Shown: piece by piece, positions 46,664 to 58,731 of the stretch
Numbering within the stretch: position 1 is the stretch's first letter
How the letters are laid out: each line of letters starts with the position of its first letter
Assembly (NCBI GenBank): GCA_964019425.1
Contig: OZ025809.1
Span: 1 to 64,000, forward strand
Source: Flectonema sp. DT1601
Lineage: Eukaryota; Euglenozoa; Diplonemea; Diplonemida; Diplonemidae
Length of the DNA: 64,000 nt
Direction of reading: 5' to 3'
The notes under the pieces: model-generated
Told to the model about the DNA's origin: nothing
Seen by the model: the letters and a program-made list of their open reading frames with translations, nothing else
The model's database searches: none
Translations under genes and position numbers: made by a program

Positions 46664-49540
46664 TTACACTCGAATAGGAAAGTTAAACTCCTCATTAAGA
46701 GTGCCAACTGCATTAAATAACGGAACTGCCTGTTGATTACGAGGGGGGTCAATAAGCTGCTTAAGACGATGCATTACCGCAACATCTTGGTCATCGAAGA
46801 TGTACTGGACATGAGATTTATAGCGAGTGAGTGATGCCATTATATTTGTGAGTAACACCTTATCATTTGATAAAGTGTAAGTAGAATTCTGAGCTGTCGG
46901 AGGTTCGTCGTCTTGAGTGCAGGAATGAGAGAACCCAAGACCGACAAGGAGCGAGTGGACATGCTGAAAATAGTCTCGCAGCTCAACAGGAATTATAAAC
47001 GAAAAGGCATTCTCATAACTTCCTGAACCCCCACCTTTTGATGTCATTAATCGGCTCTCCAAGGACTTTGAATATGCTTTGTAAAGCGTGTCCTCAGCAA
47101 ACTCCATTGCTGTCTCATTTCGATACTTCGACTCCATTGCATTGTATTGAGCGCGTACTTTAGCACCTTCACGCATGAGTTGCATTCTTTGTCTTTTAGT
47201 TTTAATATCTTCTAATTTCAGAGCTTTCTCTTCGAGTGCCTTTTTTTCCTCACTCAGGCGCCTAACTTCTCGCACGTCGATTGGAACATCTTCGGCTCTC
47301 GGCTGTTTGCTCGAATGGCAGGCATTTTCTGTAAACAAAATGTCCAATAGACTAGTTGTTCCACTACGTTCGTTGAGAGGCCTGAGAAGGTCTTTTTGTC
47401 CAGTTTGTTGCCTCTTTAAATACTTTGATCGCAAGACTTCTGATATCGATTGATGGTAGTCGTGAGCATCGTGAAGGGGTTGTCGACACAGTGTAACTCT
47501 GTCGTATTTCCTAGATCGAAAACCTGGTGAAGGTGTGGGAGTAGATGGGTCACTATTAACGTGTTTCCTATGTAACTCAGCCTTAGCTAGAGACGCATAA
47601 CTAACACTTGTTGGAACATCAGCCTGATGTGGTCTCGGTGATAACTTTCGATGACTTCTAGTTTCCCGACTTTCAGATAAAACCGGCCGCACTTCATTCA
47701 GGTCATACAGCCAGCATCTCCCTTCAGCATATCGCTGAGTGAATGTCCTCGGCATGTGCATCAACATTCCCTCACTTACATTACAGTTATCCCACTGGAG
47801 CTCTTTCTCTTTTAGACTTCCAAGTAACGCAGCACCACCTTCTTGCTGCAATGTTGATCTGTTCTGATCGCTGACTGATATTTTCTTCGCACGGCTATCA
47901 TTTAGCGCAACCGGTTTTATTGGAGCAGGGAGCGGCGCATTTAGAGACGGCGTTGCAAGACGCTGCTTTTCGCGGGCGCTGCGATTCTTCTGAGAAACAA
48001 GACGACGGGCGGTGGTCTCCATATCGCTTGCGCTGGGGCGCTCCAGAGCAATTTCTTCATACGATGTGGCAACGGGAGCATTTGCAGAATCGGCGGCATC
48101 TATTTCTTGTAAGACAGAGAGCAGCTTACTCGGTGGGGCCGAGGCTGGACGGGTTGCTAATTTTGCAGGTGTTGCAGCTCCAACAACAGTCGTGTCATTA
48201 ACGATATGAACCCTCGCTGGTTGAGGGATCTTCTCAACGTCGTCGATATCAATCTCCACGGGTTTTGTCTTTCCCTGTAATACGGCTGCTTGAGCAGCAT
48301 GCAGGTACTTCCTACGGAGTGCATGAACTCCATTTCTAGGAACGTCCCGCTCCAATATCTGTTCAGCCGCAGCGTAACTAATGATTTTGTGCTTGTTATT
48401 GGACTTCGACGGCTCAGTTTTAAAAGAGTCGCGAATAGACGTCGCAAGTCCAGTTAGTTGTCTCTTTTGCGCAGCAGTGTATTTCGGAGAAAAACTTTGA
48501 GTTTGTAATGTGTCAGGCACCGTTGCTGGCATCACCAAGTAGGAGTCTGGACGAAGGTCGACATTTACGGGAACGAACACCATAAGTTCTGCGGATGTGT
48601 TTTTAGATGCAAAAGGAACCACCTCGACACCGAAATGCTGATTTTCATCATCAGACTCGCAAGGACTGGGAGCTGGCGCTGTGTATCCAACACCTGGTTG
48701 GATGTCGTCATCTTCTTCGTCTCGCGGTTTCATTTCGTAACTCACTTCGCGCTTCTTTACTTCTCCAAGACTCTCACATATTTCTTCAGCATACGCCGCA
48801 TACGATTCTTTCTTTTGAAGCTTCTTTTTAACGCTAGCATAGGCTGACACCAAAGATGTAAACAAGAGTGTGTGTGCCGGGTTTGATCGGTTTTCAGCAA
48901 GGTAGAGGCTGAGCTTTGTAATTGTGATGTTAAGATGTTTGTGGGCCAACAAATAGATTTTACGACACAAAGTATCGAGAACAGCTTGTGTTGCTACCGA
49001 GACAGGAAGTTCTTTTGATGTTTCGCAATTTTTTGAAGTATCAGTTCGATCTGATATCGGAATCGATGTTTCACTAATTGGATACATCGAAGATCGTTTC
49101 TCAGCGACCATGACGAAGGGAGTCCAAATTATTTGAGTCATCGTGTGATGTTTACTCGTCGGCAAGTATCTCTGCAACAGTCCCGGGGGTCGAATGGAAT
49201 TTAAGAATTCTCGCAGTCTTTCAAACGTAAAGTACTCAACTGATAGTTGTGGTGTTAGGGTCGTGAATGTTGCTCGAATGTCAAGTGAGGATGTCCGTCG
49301 ATCGTCCATCGAACTCCCAAAGAACTTTACGATTTTATCATCAGTCCACTGCTGTTCGTATGCTAAATGAATACCATTAGCGACATCATGAACATAAAGT
49401 AATTCAATTCTACCATCGTCTTCGACTACGAGTGTGTCGGGAATTGCTATCGATGATCGAAGTGTCGGATCATCAGACTCTGCCAACAATAATAACATAC
49501 CAATAAGGGGATTAGATAGTAGTTGGTGCTCCATTCCCAT
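46664..49540 (-). CDS. Unrecognised 958-residue protein
   Basis: The chosen ATG (MGMEHQLLSNPLIG) lies ten bases after TTTCCTTTTCAG (AG at 49,552-49,553), a good splice acceptor; upstream codons are intron or leader. The first ~270 residues look globular and helical, the middle (about 300-690) is charged, alanine- and proline-rich and probably disordered, a coiled coil lies around 735-790 (EEKKALEEKALKLEDIKTKR), and the last ~150 residues are globular again. Nothing matches a family I know. It probably has structural or cytoskeletal character, by composition only. Confidence 0.65.
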   Translation of the reverse strand: MGMEHQLLSNPLIGMLLLLAESDDPTLRSSIAIPDTLVVEDDGRIELLYVHDVANGIHLAYEQQWTDDKIVKFFGSSMDDRRTSSLDIRATFTTLTPQLSVEYFTFERLREFLNSIRPPGLLQRYLPTSKHHTMTQIIWTPFVMVAEKRSSMYPISETSIPISDRTDTSKNCETSKELPVSVATQAVLDTLCRKIYLLAHKHLNITITKLSLYLAENRSNPAHTLLFTSLVSAYASVKKKLQKKESYAAYAEEICESLGEVKKREVSYEMKPRDEEDDDIQPGVGYTAPAPSPCESDDENQHFGVEVVPFASKNTSAELMVFVPVNVDLRPDSYLVMPATVPDTLQTQSFSPKYTAAQKRQLTGLATSIRDSFKTEPSKSNNKHKIISYAAAEQILERDVPRNGVHALRRKYLHAAQAAVLQGKTKPVEIDIDDVEKIPQPARVHIVNDTTVVGAATPAKLATRPASAPPSKLLSVLQEIDAADSANAPVATSYEEIALERPSASDMETTARRLVSQKNRSAREKQRLATPSLNAPLPAPIKPVALNDSRAKKISVSDQNRSTLQQEGGAALLGSLKEKELQWDNCNVSEGMLMHMPRTFTQRYAEGRCWLYDLNEVRPVLSESRETRSHRKLSPRPHQADVPTSVSYASLAKAELHRKHVNSDPSTPTPSPGFRSRKYDRVTLCRQPLHDAHDYHQSISEVLRSKYLKRQQTGQKDLLRPLNERSGTTSLLDILFTENACHSSKQPRAEDVPIDVREVRRLSEEKKALEEKALKLEDIKTKRQRMQLMREGAKVRAQYNAMESKYRNETAMEFAEDTLYKAYSKSLESRLMTSKGGGSGSYENAFSFIIPVELRDYFQHVHSLLVGLGFSHSCTQDDEPPTAQNSTYTLSNDKVLLTNIMASLTRYKSHVQYIFDDQDVAVMHRLKQLIDPPRNQQAVPLFNAVGTLNEEFNFPIRV

Positions 49541-49657
49541 TTTGTTGTGTACTGAAAAGGAAATATTACATAACTCTCTACTCAGGCTATCGTACAGTGA
49601 CGAGACAAATAACGAAGTGTAAATAACCAAATCAAATAAATAGAATATTTACGGCGC

Positions 49658-50497
49658 TCAGTCGTGTTGGTGGATTTCGGAAGTCAAAAGCGGACCCAGT
49701 CCTAAATTTCCCAAAAGTGTAAAGTAAGAAGATACGAATTGTCTGACAAATGTCAATACTACGTCATAAGAAATATTCTTATCATGTGATCCTGTTAATA
49801 AGTTAGAAGCTGCAGGATCCTCATCATTCAGACTAGTGACAAGAAAGAGATTATAAAAAGATTGGAAGTCGAGACCATAACATTCAGAGACAGAACAAAG
49901 CTGGTACAACAGTTCGATGTGTGATCTCCGAAAGTGAAACCCTTCGACATCGAGTGGGTCATCTTCCTGAGAGTGATTCCCCGACTTCGTAGTAGTTGGT
50001 GTTGTTGGATGCCCAGTGTAACAGGGAGACTCTTCTCCAGCCGTGTAATTCTTTTTCTGATCACTTTTATACAAAATATCAAGAAACCATTTTGCTACGA
50101 ACTCGAAGGGATTTGACACATCACTGCAGGCCCTCCACAACTGAAGTACTGCCTGGCATTGGACTTCCTGCTGGAAACTTTCTTCTGCTACGTTTTTTGG
50201 AATATTTTTAGCGCACCAGTGTGCAAAAGACTTTACATCTGTGAGTGTAAACCTTCCCGACTTTCCGGAGTCTAATACAAAAAGAACTCCCAAGTGGTAT
50301 ACGTCAACAGGTAATCCCTCCAACTGTTGTATTCCAGCCAGCTGACGAAACCCGATGTCGTGTTGTTGCGAATTCTCAACCATCGCATCGTATCTTTCCC
50401 AAACATCATCCCCATTCACTTGGCACTCTCCCCTTCCAGATACCCGCTCGAATTCTGATTCAATGTGATTTAGAACATTAGCATGCGTACCTCCCAT
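49658..50497 (-). CDS. Unrecognised protein with EF-hand-like loop
   Basis: 279 residues from MGGTHANVLNHIE; the ATG follows CTTTTCTCTATCAG (AG at 50,505-50,506) by seven bases. Residues LDSGKSGRFTLTDVKSF (about 95-111) resemble one degenerate EF-hand loop, and the surroundings are helical. A low-complexity T/S/P stretch lies near 170-190. A second such unit is not clear. It could be a calcium-binding or EF-hand-derived adaptor; function unknown. Confidence 0.65.
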   Translation of the reverse strand: MGGTHANVLNHIESEFERVSGRGECQVNGDDVWERYDAMVENSQQHDIGFRQLAGIQQLEGLPVDVYHLGVLFVLDSGKSGRFTLTDVKSFAHWCAKNIPKNVAEESFQQEVQCQAVLQLWRACSDVSNPFEFVAKWFLDILYKSDQKKNYTAGEESPCYTGHPTTPTTTKSGNHSQEDDPLDVEGFHFRRSHIELLYQLCSVSECYGLDFQSFYNLFLVTSLNDEDPAASNLLTGSHDKNISYDVVLTFVRQFVSSYFTLLGNLGLGPLLTSEIHQHD

Positions 50498-50707
50498 AGA
50501 TTGACTGATAGAGAAAAGTAAAGTCAATGGTTTGAATGGCAGAACTAAAAGAAGTTTCTCCTCGCAGACTTCACGTACGGAGAGTAATAATAAAAACCGC
50601 TTTCAGTATTCTCCGATCATTTGCATCCAGTTTTCGCAGCAACGTGGAGTTCAGTTGCATAATCGTCGGCAAGTCAGTCATGTTCCAACTGGTAACATTT
50701 CAGATCA

Positions 50708-51118
50708 TTATTCTGGAGGTACCGTGTACGCCACTCTCCCTCCTGGAGAAACAGTCCGGAAAAGGGCTGTTGACACCTCCGGGTATTCTTGAAGAATAAA
50801 TTTGCTGAGACTTTCTTTTTTCTTCATTGCGTTGAGAATCTTCGACACGTGATGAAGATATTCCTCGAGGTGCAGCTCTGAAAGCTCATCGTCACCAGTC
50901 GCAAATAAAATGACATCATCCAGTGCTGTCAATACTCCGACAGCTCCTCCTTTCATCGGAACTACGAAGTACTGTTCTTCCTTCCAATGGTCCGGCCACA
51001 ACCCTCTGGTGGCCATCACTTCAGTCTCCCATCCGCTTCCATCTTTGAGATCCCATCGGGTGCTCCAAAGCTTCTTTCCCGTCTGCATGTGCATTATACG
51101 TAGTCCCTGCACAGACAT
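50708..51118 (-). CDS. Small longin-like protein
   Basis: 136 residues from MSVQGLRIMHMQTGKKLW, with an acceptor-like CATTTTCATCACACAG ending at 51,131. A strand pattern, then LDDVILFATGDDELSELHLEEYLHHVSKIL and KFILQEYPEVSTALF resemble the core of longin domains found in coatomer zeta and adaptor sigma/mu subunits. The N-terminal TGKKLW also recalls PDE6D. Neither match is decisive. Short, compact and without low complexity, it is likely a real trafficking-type protein. Confidence 0.5.
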   Translation of the reverse strand: MSVQGLRIMHMQTGKKLWSTRWDLKDGSGWETEVMATRGLWPDHWKEEQYFVVPMKGGAVGVLTALDDVILFATGDDELSELHLEEYLHHVSKILNAMKKKESLSKFILQEYPEVSTALFRTVSPGGRVAYTVPPE

Positions 51119-51132
51119 GTTGAGATGTGCTG

Positions 51133-51691
51133 TGTGATGAAAATGGAATTAAAGACACAAATAATGTAATTCTTGAGTTCCATCCAATGCAGCTCTCTAG
51201 TATTCTACACTCCAAACTGAGGGGGGAAAGGATTACTTGAGATTCTCAGTACCCCTACAGTTGTGAATGTTCTTCAACAGAGCAAAAAAACAAAATAATT
51301 TTACAAAAAAAGAAAACTCTTTTTGCGTTGAGTAAAAACACACTAGCACTAACATACTATACGGCGATAATCGTTGTGAGATCCGTCAAGGTGCAAAGTG
51401 AACGTGGAGATATTAGTGGCTCCTTCGTACATTACCACTCACTCCGTAAATAAGAATGGAAATTAATTATTCCACTCATTAAGAACAAAACGTTTACAGA
51501 ACTGATTATTAACTCCCCCATCACTACTTTACTATTTGATGTTCACAAAATGTCTTTCAACGTCATCCGTCTCTTGCTGAGATGCCAACCTTCTTCGAAC
51601 ACTCAAATGACAGAACTGACCGCACCAAATATGAAGTCGCCGATTTACTTGAATACGACATCTGTCATAACTAAAGCACTCATTATGTTTC
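51133..51691. other. Intergenic stretch
   Basis: 559 bases with no recognised gene. It should contain the 3' UTR of the CCCH protein gene and the acceptor of the small longin-like gene. Confidence 0.5.
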
Positions 51692-53428
51692 CTACGATAG
51701 AATAGGAGCATGTGAATGTCTTTTCAAAGGAGCCTGCGTCGCACCTGCTAATTGACGTTTGCGTTCCCTCTGAGCGTTGATGAGAGAGTCTAATATTTGT
51801 CTGCTGCGCATTTCCTGTTTTTTTTTGTTATTTTTAAACTTGTCTTGAAGCAACAATAAAGAAGCAATAAAGTATACCTCTGGGGAAATAGGAGGAAGTT
51901 GCATAGGATGGTTAGGCATCTGCTGCATTGGCTGCATAGGAATGGAGATGCCAACTCGCTGTCCCTGCTGTTGGGGAATAGGCTGCATTAACATTGGCTG
52001 TCCGTGAGGAACCTGAAGCATCGGCTGCTGAGGGAGTTGGAGGTGTTGTGGCTGATGGGAAGGCGGTTGACCTAACGGATGGGGGAAGGTGCAACCTTCA
52101 CCAAATCGACAAGATCCCGGAACACCTTTCCAGTTGTTGCAAGTCCTAACACGCGCTTCCCTGCGGTTGTGATTGCCTCCATTTGGTTGAGCACCCAATT
52201 GCAGAGAAGCTGGTGGAGGTTGTACAGCTCTATTAGTCACATCGTTAATATCTGCATCAAGAAGATCTGATAAGGATGCCTGAGCTTGTGGTTGTGTTGG
52301 GGGTTGTGGAATAGCACCAGTAATAGGATCACGTTTACTAAACGATGGTACCGGCTGATGAAGCATTGCCATCGGCTCGTTAGGAAGGATAGGTCCCAAG
52401 TCCTTGCCCGGCCGTTGTAATTCCTGAACAGGTCGTTGCTCCTGTTTTACTTTCCTTTCATCAGTTCGTAAGATTTTACTGTCATCAGAGTTATCAGCTG
52501 CTGGTATTGGTGTCGGTATCTCACTTCCAGTTAGTTCGATATTGCCTCCGTCACTATTTGGCTGTTGAGAGAGAGTAAACTTTCCCGAGTGATTTCCAAG
52601 CAGAGCTCGGCAACCACCTGAACTCTTTGCGATTTTCGAGTAAACTCCATTTGCTAGAACAGCTCCCAGCCGACCAAAAGTCACTCCAGTCGGAGCGTTG
52701 TTTACGTAGTTTTGAATCCAATTAATGAGATCGTTAGTCTTTGCGGCAAACTCGGCTGTCCCTTTCTCAATATCGTAAAAGTGAAGAGTTCTCGGGCCAG
52801 TATGTACAAACTTGTTGTGTCCATCAGCTATTTTAACGAAACCTGATTTAACTTCTGCCCAGGTTTGATCTCCAACAAAGGTGTGCGGAGTTGTAGAAAA
52901 CAGCGACTGGCCAACTATCAAGCTTCCAACGACAGATGAGTTTTCATCTGGCTCCGCGAAGATGAGCAGTTCTGGAATAATAACAAAATGATCCTTCTCG
53001 TGGATGGCGGTCTTAGTTTTGCGATCCCTTTTGTCTTTCGTTGTGTCTGTTGTATCAGCTTTTTTATTTTTGATGGCCTCTGCGGCGTCTTGTTCTGTCT
53101 CGTCTTTCATCCACGCCACTAGGTCAGTGTGTTGAATACTTTCGAGGTGGATGTAAGTGGCTGCGATCAGTGGAAGGGTTGAAGAGAGTTCCATCGCAAT
53201 CTTTCTCACAGCCTTCTTAGCCACCTGCGTTTCAAGCGTTTTCGCTTCCTCCAACTCTTCTGGGATCTTGTACTCACATAACATCTGACTTACCCACTCT
53301 CTGTAAACGTCATCTCCTCTTTGTTTGTCTCTCAATGCGACAAATGATGGAACAGCTTCGTCGTTTGATTTCAGAGTTTCTTGAAGCCAGTCGACGAGCT
53401 TCACAAAGAATGTGGGGTTCGGTTGCAT
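51692..53428 (-). CDS. CCCH zinc-finger protein, two exons
   Basis: Exons 53,428-51,878 and 51,814-51,692, about 557 residues. The 63-bp intron (GTATAC...AAAACAG) is in frame and open, so retention would only add 21 residues. The ATG follows TTTGTGTTAG. The N-terminal ~120 residues are helical (VKLVDWLQETL...). The middle (about 165-300) is globular. A P/Q-rich region follows, with one finger C-x9-C-x5-C-x3-H (NNWKGVPGS, RFGEG, TFP) near 440, and a Q/P/M-rich tail. A single CCCH finger suggests RNA binding; the exact family is not recognised. Confidence 0.75.
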   Translation of the reverse strand: MQPNPTFFVKLVDWLQETLKSNDEAVPSFVALRDKQRGDDVYREWVSQMLCEYKIPEELEEAKTLETQVAKKAVRKIAMELSSTLPLIAATYIHLESIQHTDLVAWMKDETEQDAAEAIKNKKADTTDTTKDKRDRKTKTAIHEKDHFVIIPELLIFAEPDENSSVVGSLIVGQSLFSTTPHTFVGDQTWAEVKSGFVKIADGHNKFVHTGPRTLHFYDIEKGTAEFAAKTNDLINWIQNYVNNAPTGVTFGRLGAVLANGVYSKIAKSSGGCRALLGNHSGKFTLSQQPNSDGGNIELTGSEIPTPIPAADNSDDSKILRTDERKVKQEQRPVQELQRPGKDLGPILPNEPMAMLHQPVPSFSKRDPITGAIPQPPTQPQAQASLSDLLDADINDVTNRAVQPPPASLQLGAQPNGGNHNRREARVRTCNNWKGVPGSCRFGEGCTFPHPLGQPPSHQPQHLQLPQQPMLQVPHGQPMLMQPIPQQQGQRVGISIPMQPMQQMPNHPMQLPPISPEVYFIASLLLLQDKFKNNKKKQEMRSRQILDSLINAQRERKRQLAGATQAPLKRHSHAPILS

Positions 53429-53744
53429 TTTATGTTTTTTGATACTACTAACACAAATTATTCGAATTAATAATATGGAAAGTGCTCCACCCAAATAATG
53501 ATATAGTCTGTCACTAGCTGATTATCATCACTGAAGAATACCTGCAGAAGAAGTTATAATAAATAACATTCCAAAAGTAGTAAGTTACGTGCTTCAAGTA
53601 GATTTCTCGTAACGATCAAAAAAATTTTAAAATAATGAAACACAGCCGTCAGAAACATGAAACACAACAAGGTTTCTGCACGTAATAACAAGTAGAGATG
53701 CAATGAACTCTCACACCCGTTGGACAACTAGTTCAGATCATCAG

Positions 53745-56700
53745 CTAAGCCGACGCCTTCCTAGTGAGCGCGTTGTAGTTGTCGAGAAGTTTATCCAGAC
53801 GTTGCTGTTTATTTTATTTATAGTTTTCAATGCGGAACGGAAGTTCAACATTTCTGTCAAGTAACTAAATAATAAAGCTGACATACCCTGTGACCCTTGG
53901 CAAGATCTCTACTTTTGCATGTTTCCATCATCGATGGAATGCAGCCTCGGGATGAAGAGAGGTCAGGCACAGTAAGAGGAAGAACGCTGGGCGCAATAGA
54001 AGTTTGTAGTTCTGAGAGGTTGCTGAGGAGATCTTCAAGTTCGAAGGTTGAAGAGAAAGAGTTACTGCACTTGTTGTTTTCTGAACCAATAGATGCAAAC
54101 CACCTTCCCTTAATATTCGAAAACTTCTCTTCTTTCAATCTCTTTTGTGAATAAGCCAGCGCGTGTCTCAGTCTCAGCGCCTCCCCGACGTTTGCAAATT
54201 CTGCTTGCCCATGTTTCTTCTTTTTCAAGGCGGCCAGTATTTGTTCCTTGTCTTCCTTGGCGGTGTTAAGCTGCATCCTCAAATCTTCAATTGCCTCCGT
54301 GTAGTTGTGTACAACACTCTTGCGAGCTTCCGCAGATTGTTCTGTTTTCATTCGTCAAATAACATGTACTCTTGTACATCAACGACAGGAAGTAAATGGC
54401 ATACCTTGTTCTTCAAGAAGCTTCACTTTCAATATTTCAGTTTCCTCACTCGCATGCTTTACATTTTCTGCGATAGTTTTCAATTTAACAACCTCAAGTA
54501 GAGCAGCAGCGAGTTCCTCTTCCATCCGCTGCTTCATTTTCGCTTCCTGTTTTTATGTTTTTTAGTTTCACATATCGGGAGTGCTATTGTTTGTAATCTA
54601 GAGATCGCTTGCTAAATCGTAAAATGCAATCTCCGCTTTTTAAGAATAATTATAAATAATAACAAAAGTAAATAACATACTTCAGCAACACGCCTTTCGC
54701 TGATTTCAATCTTGCTCATCAAGTCTCCAACGGATGCCAGTCTATTTCTAATTTGCAGAGCGCGGGTAACGTGAGGACTGTGTGCCTGCAGTTCGTCGGT
54801 CTCAGCAGGAACGTTTTTAGGACCATCGGCACACCAGTACTGGTTCTGAAGATCTGCCCAGACTTTGAGGGATATATTTGCGACGTCTGAAATGATCTCC
54901 GGAAGGGGAGTCGTGTCATCGATTACTACAAAACGTTCTAAATTTGCGTCAACTCTGAGAAGCGGATTAGTAATAAAAAGTCTGAAGTCATGCGCGGCGA
55001 TCCTCGTATCATCACTAACGGTATTTTTAATATTACCAGAAAGTAACGTACTCAGAGAGTTAACTTTTGATTCGAGTAAACACCTTTGTAAAGCGACAAT
55101 AACAGAAACAGAATAGAAGCCTTCTGTTTGTGAGACAGTACCGTGTTTTACATTGGAAGCTCTGTCATGCAGGACGATTACTAACTTTCTAATAGCAGCG
55201 TTACAATGGAGTAATTGCATTAACATTATTCTCATTTTATTAAAGTCAGCTATCGCTTGTAAAACTACTACTTCAGTTTCTTCAAAATCTTTATAAAGTG
55301 ACCTCACTCTTTGTGTGAAGTCCTCACGTGACTTTGACAGTTGCGACATAATCGATTTGAATTGTTCGACACTTTCTTTATGTTGTTCAATAGGACTATG
55401 AAGATCTAAGTATCTATTAACAGTTTGAATGTGGAGATTTAATTGCTCAGCAGCACACACCAGTGCTAGTACGAAGAACATTAAAGTTCCTCCTTCAACA
55501 GCTCTCAATCTGTCGTCATCTTTTTCAATATTTTGATCAGGCGATTCTCTCGGTGGGAAGCTCGATTCCCACAGAGACTGAACATTACTAAGAATCTGAG
55601 GCATCTCTTGCGTGATGGTAGCAGCACTGAGCACAGTGTCATTAAACAAACAGTTAATGAGTCGATTCTGAACAACTTCACACTCATTTAAACAAGAATG
55701 GATATTTGGTTGTACGAGAAAGTCTGGAACGTGGCAGGCAAGGGTTCGAACCCTGTACCCAATAAAGGAGAAGAGGTGCATACAAAGTGTTACGATTGAT
55801 GACGTGCAACGAATATCATATTCTTCAAAAGCAATATCTTTATAAAGGCCTGTTGATACTTGAATAAATCCATCTTCACAATTTGAGAGTGTTCTTTCTA
55901 GTTGCCGCAAGTGAAGTGATAACAGTTCAGTTGAAGCATCTGAAATATGAGAAGCGTAAAATAGAGTTCTCTCTAAAGAAGCCATCACATCTAAAACAGG
56001 TGTTTCTGCATCTACCAGATTAGTTGGTAAGAAGTCGAGCACCCAGTTACGATACTCTTCAGCTAAACTATGTTTCATCGACTGTGTTTTCTCTCCCCAT
56101 TTCTTTGATAACTTTTCCATTTCATCAGCAAACTCAGACTGCTTTAAAGCAAACCGTTCCCTCTCTTTCCCGATATCAATCTGCTGTTTGGTATCGTTCA
56201 GAGTGTTGTCCAATTTTCTGACAGTCTCTTTGTATTCTTCAACTAGTCTTTTGTAGTTATCTATTTCGACAGCTTTCTCAGCAGCCTCTCTCATCTGTTG
56301 GCCGATCTTTTGTTCCATGTCAGACTTTTCAAAGTAAAGAGAGTCGAAGTCTTCGCGTGTCTTTTGTAATTCCATCGACTGCGCGTGTTCTAACTCACTC
56401 GAAAGATCTGCCAGTTCGCGAAACTCTTCCATTTGAGCGGCCATCGAAGTCTTCTCTTCTTTCAAAGCTGCGACTTCTAACACCGTTTCCTCTAACTGAA
56501 GTTCAATTTCACACATGTCGTCAAGTCGTTCAGAGAAGTCATCAACCTGTTTTGTTATTTAATAATTAATTGTGCTCTACCAGGGCTCTACCAGTAAACG
56601 TAAAAAGTAAACAAACCTTATTTTGAAGGACTCTGCATTTGTCACGAAGATGACGGAGGGCGAGGCATTCTTCTTTGAGCATATCACGTTCTTGAGTCAA

Positions 56701-57885
56701 GTCGCCAACAATGATATCCATCTGTGCCATAGCATTTGATAATTCGAGTAGTTGTTGTTCTTTACCTTCTTCGTCAGTAGCAATCTCCTTCAAAATTGAA
56801 GACTCGCGAACACCTTTTTGAAGACTTTCCAGTCGTTCCTGGAGCATCAACTTCTCCTCTTCAGCAATCTCGAGGTCGAGACTCTTTTCAGATAGCTGCT
56901 CCTCTTTTTGTTGGATGGCTTCTTTCAGGTCTCTCATCGTCTCTGCGTCTGCTTTGCGCTGAGAATCATACTTTGCCTTCAGCTCGTCCTTTGTTTTAAC
57001 AACCTTCTCTTTTTCGGCTGCTAATAGGTCAGCCTTTTCTTTAAGTTTTATTTCTAAATTCTTCTTCTGTTCGAGTAAGATGCGCAAGTCGTCTCCAGCA
57101 ATGCGAGGAGTTAGTGGAGTGCTGGACATAGAACCTGATGTGGTTGATAAGGTACTTGACATGTTACCAGTTGGAGGTAGCCCAGTAACTTTATTTAATT
57201 GTAATGTTGGCATTACGGGCTTCGGTGGACTCTGCGGTACAGCAGCTTGCTTTGCGGGTTTTATATCTGCCGCTGGGGCTACTGAGATGGCTGGCGGTGG
57301 TGTTGATGTCCTGGCTTCGGATTTACTAGCAGTCGGCCTTTTAACTGGCGAAGATGCACTCGGTTTTGCCGTTGGCTTTACTGTCGGCTTTGCTGCCGCC
57401 TTTTGCGGAGATTCTACCTGTGGCTTCGCTGCTACAATCGTTTCCTCCGACTTCTTTGGTGTCTCACTCGTAGCAGTACTGCTCGGGGTTGTGGATGTAG
57501 CGGTGGCAGTTGCGGTGGTGTCGGCAGTGTCAGCGGTAGTAGTTGGGGCGGTTGCAGCCGTCTCTGATGAGGTTGCAACTTCCGATCTCCCTTCTTCCTC
57601 AGCTCTACGCAATCTCGGGGTTTGCGGTATAGTTTGAACTGGTCTCGATAATGCTTTACATTGTTCAAGTTTAATAAAAATACCGTGTCTAGGTGGGCAC
57701 GTAAAGTAACGCCTGTTCTGAACGGTTCCGTCATTCTTCCCGTCAGCAGTTTCTAATTCCACACCGACCCATGTACCAGGAGCGAAGTACGTCGAACCAA
57801 CAAATCGTGCGATTCCAATCTTTGAACCGCCGTCTTTGGTCTCCGCAAGTGCTCGACAACCAACTTCCACGCGGAGGTCTTCCAT
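53745..57885 (-). CDS. DCTN1: Dynactin subunit p150Glued, five exons
   Basis: Exons 57,885-56,617, 56,546-54,681, 54,546-54,405, 54,341-53,887 and 53,804-53,745; all introns are GT-AG (62-134 bp) and keep the frame, giving about 1,263 residues, close to the human length. A CAP-Gly domain (about 20-75, with FAPGTWVGVELETADGKNDGTVQ) binds microtubule plus ends. A P/T/A/K-rich linker follows, then long coiled coils (about 245-420 and 425-580), a globular dynactin-type region and a last coiled coil. The protein links cytoplasmic dynein to cargo and microtubules. An acceptor-like ATCGTTGCAG lies at 57,908. Confidence 0.85.
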
Positions 57886-57909
57886 GTTTGTGATTCCTGA
57901 CAAACAACT

Positions 57910-58731
57910 GCAACGATTTGATTTTTTTACGACAGGTTAGACAGAGGTTACGATAAATCGACAAACTTAATAATTCCTTACTACTACACAAAGTATTTCC
58001 TGTGAAAGTAATGAATGCTAATTCTTAAAGTTGTCCTGACTTGTATTCTTCTCAAGTTACTTGGACAATACGGATATGAATTTCTTGTATTTTACTTGTT
58101 TTACTTATTCACGTGACTGGTTACTTATTGCCCTCGGTTCACGTGATCTTCACTCACGAGTGTCATGTACAGAAACATGAGACTCGTGGAATATTTGCAT
58201 TTTAATATACATTTTTGTGATATACGTCGAGAGATTATTCTATTTAATGTTAAGTTTTCCTTCCTCCATTATTATTCTTTTCCTATTCATTCTTTTCCCG
58301 AGAAAAGTCAAGTGAGGCGGCGATCACATGATCCGATCTGAGAAAAACAGTTTCGGTATCACGGAGTCGCGCACAACAACAAGAAATCAATTATAATATA
58401 ATATGACGGTCGGTACACAATAAAAAAATATTTTTTGTGGATGCTGCCAGTTGGAACGTTTTGGAAATTGCGGCCACCAGGCCTCGTTTTCTGCAGGTTT
58501 TAGAACCAATATTCTCATTCACTTCCCTGTTTTAGGTTCTATAGCGAGCAATCAGTTAACAACCAACTGAGTAATCTCTCTTTCAGTACGCTACGGTATC
58601 CTTATAGCATCGTTTGTTTTTATATTATTTCTTTCTTATTCAAATATTAATAGAGATCAAGTAGAACGAGTTACTACTTTTTGCTACAGGGGGAGAGGTG
58701 ACTGGGATATGGCACTCGGATATAAAGTGGC
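57910..58731. other. Intergenic stretch
   Basis: No gene recognised. It holds the 3' UTR of the ornithine aminotransferase gene and, at its left end, the acceptor region of the dynactin gene. Confidence 0.5.
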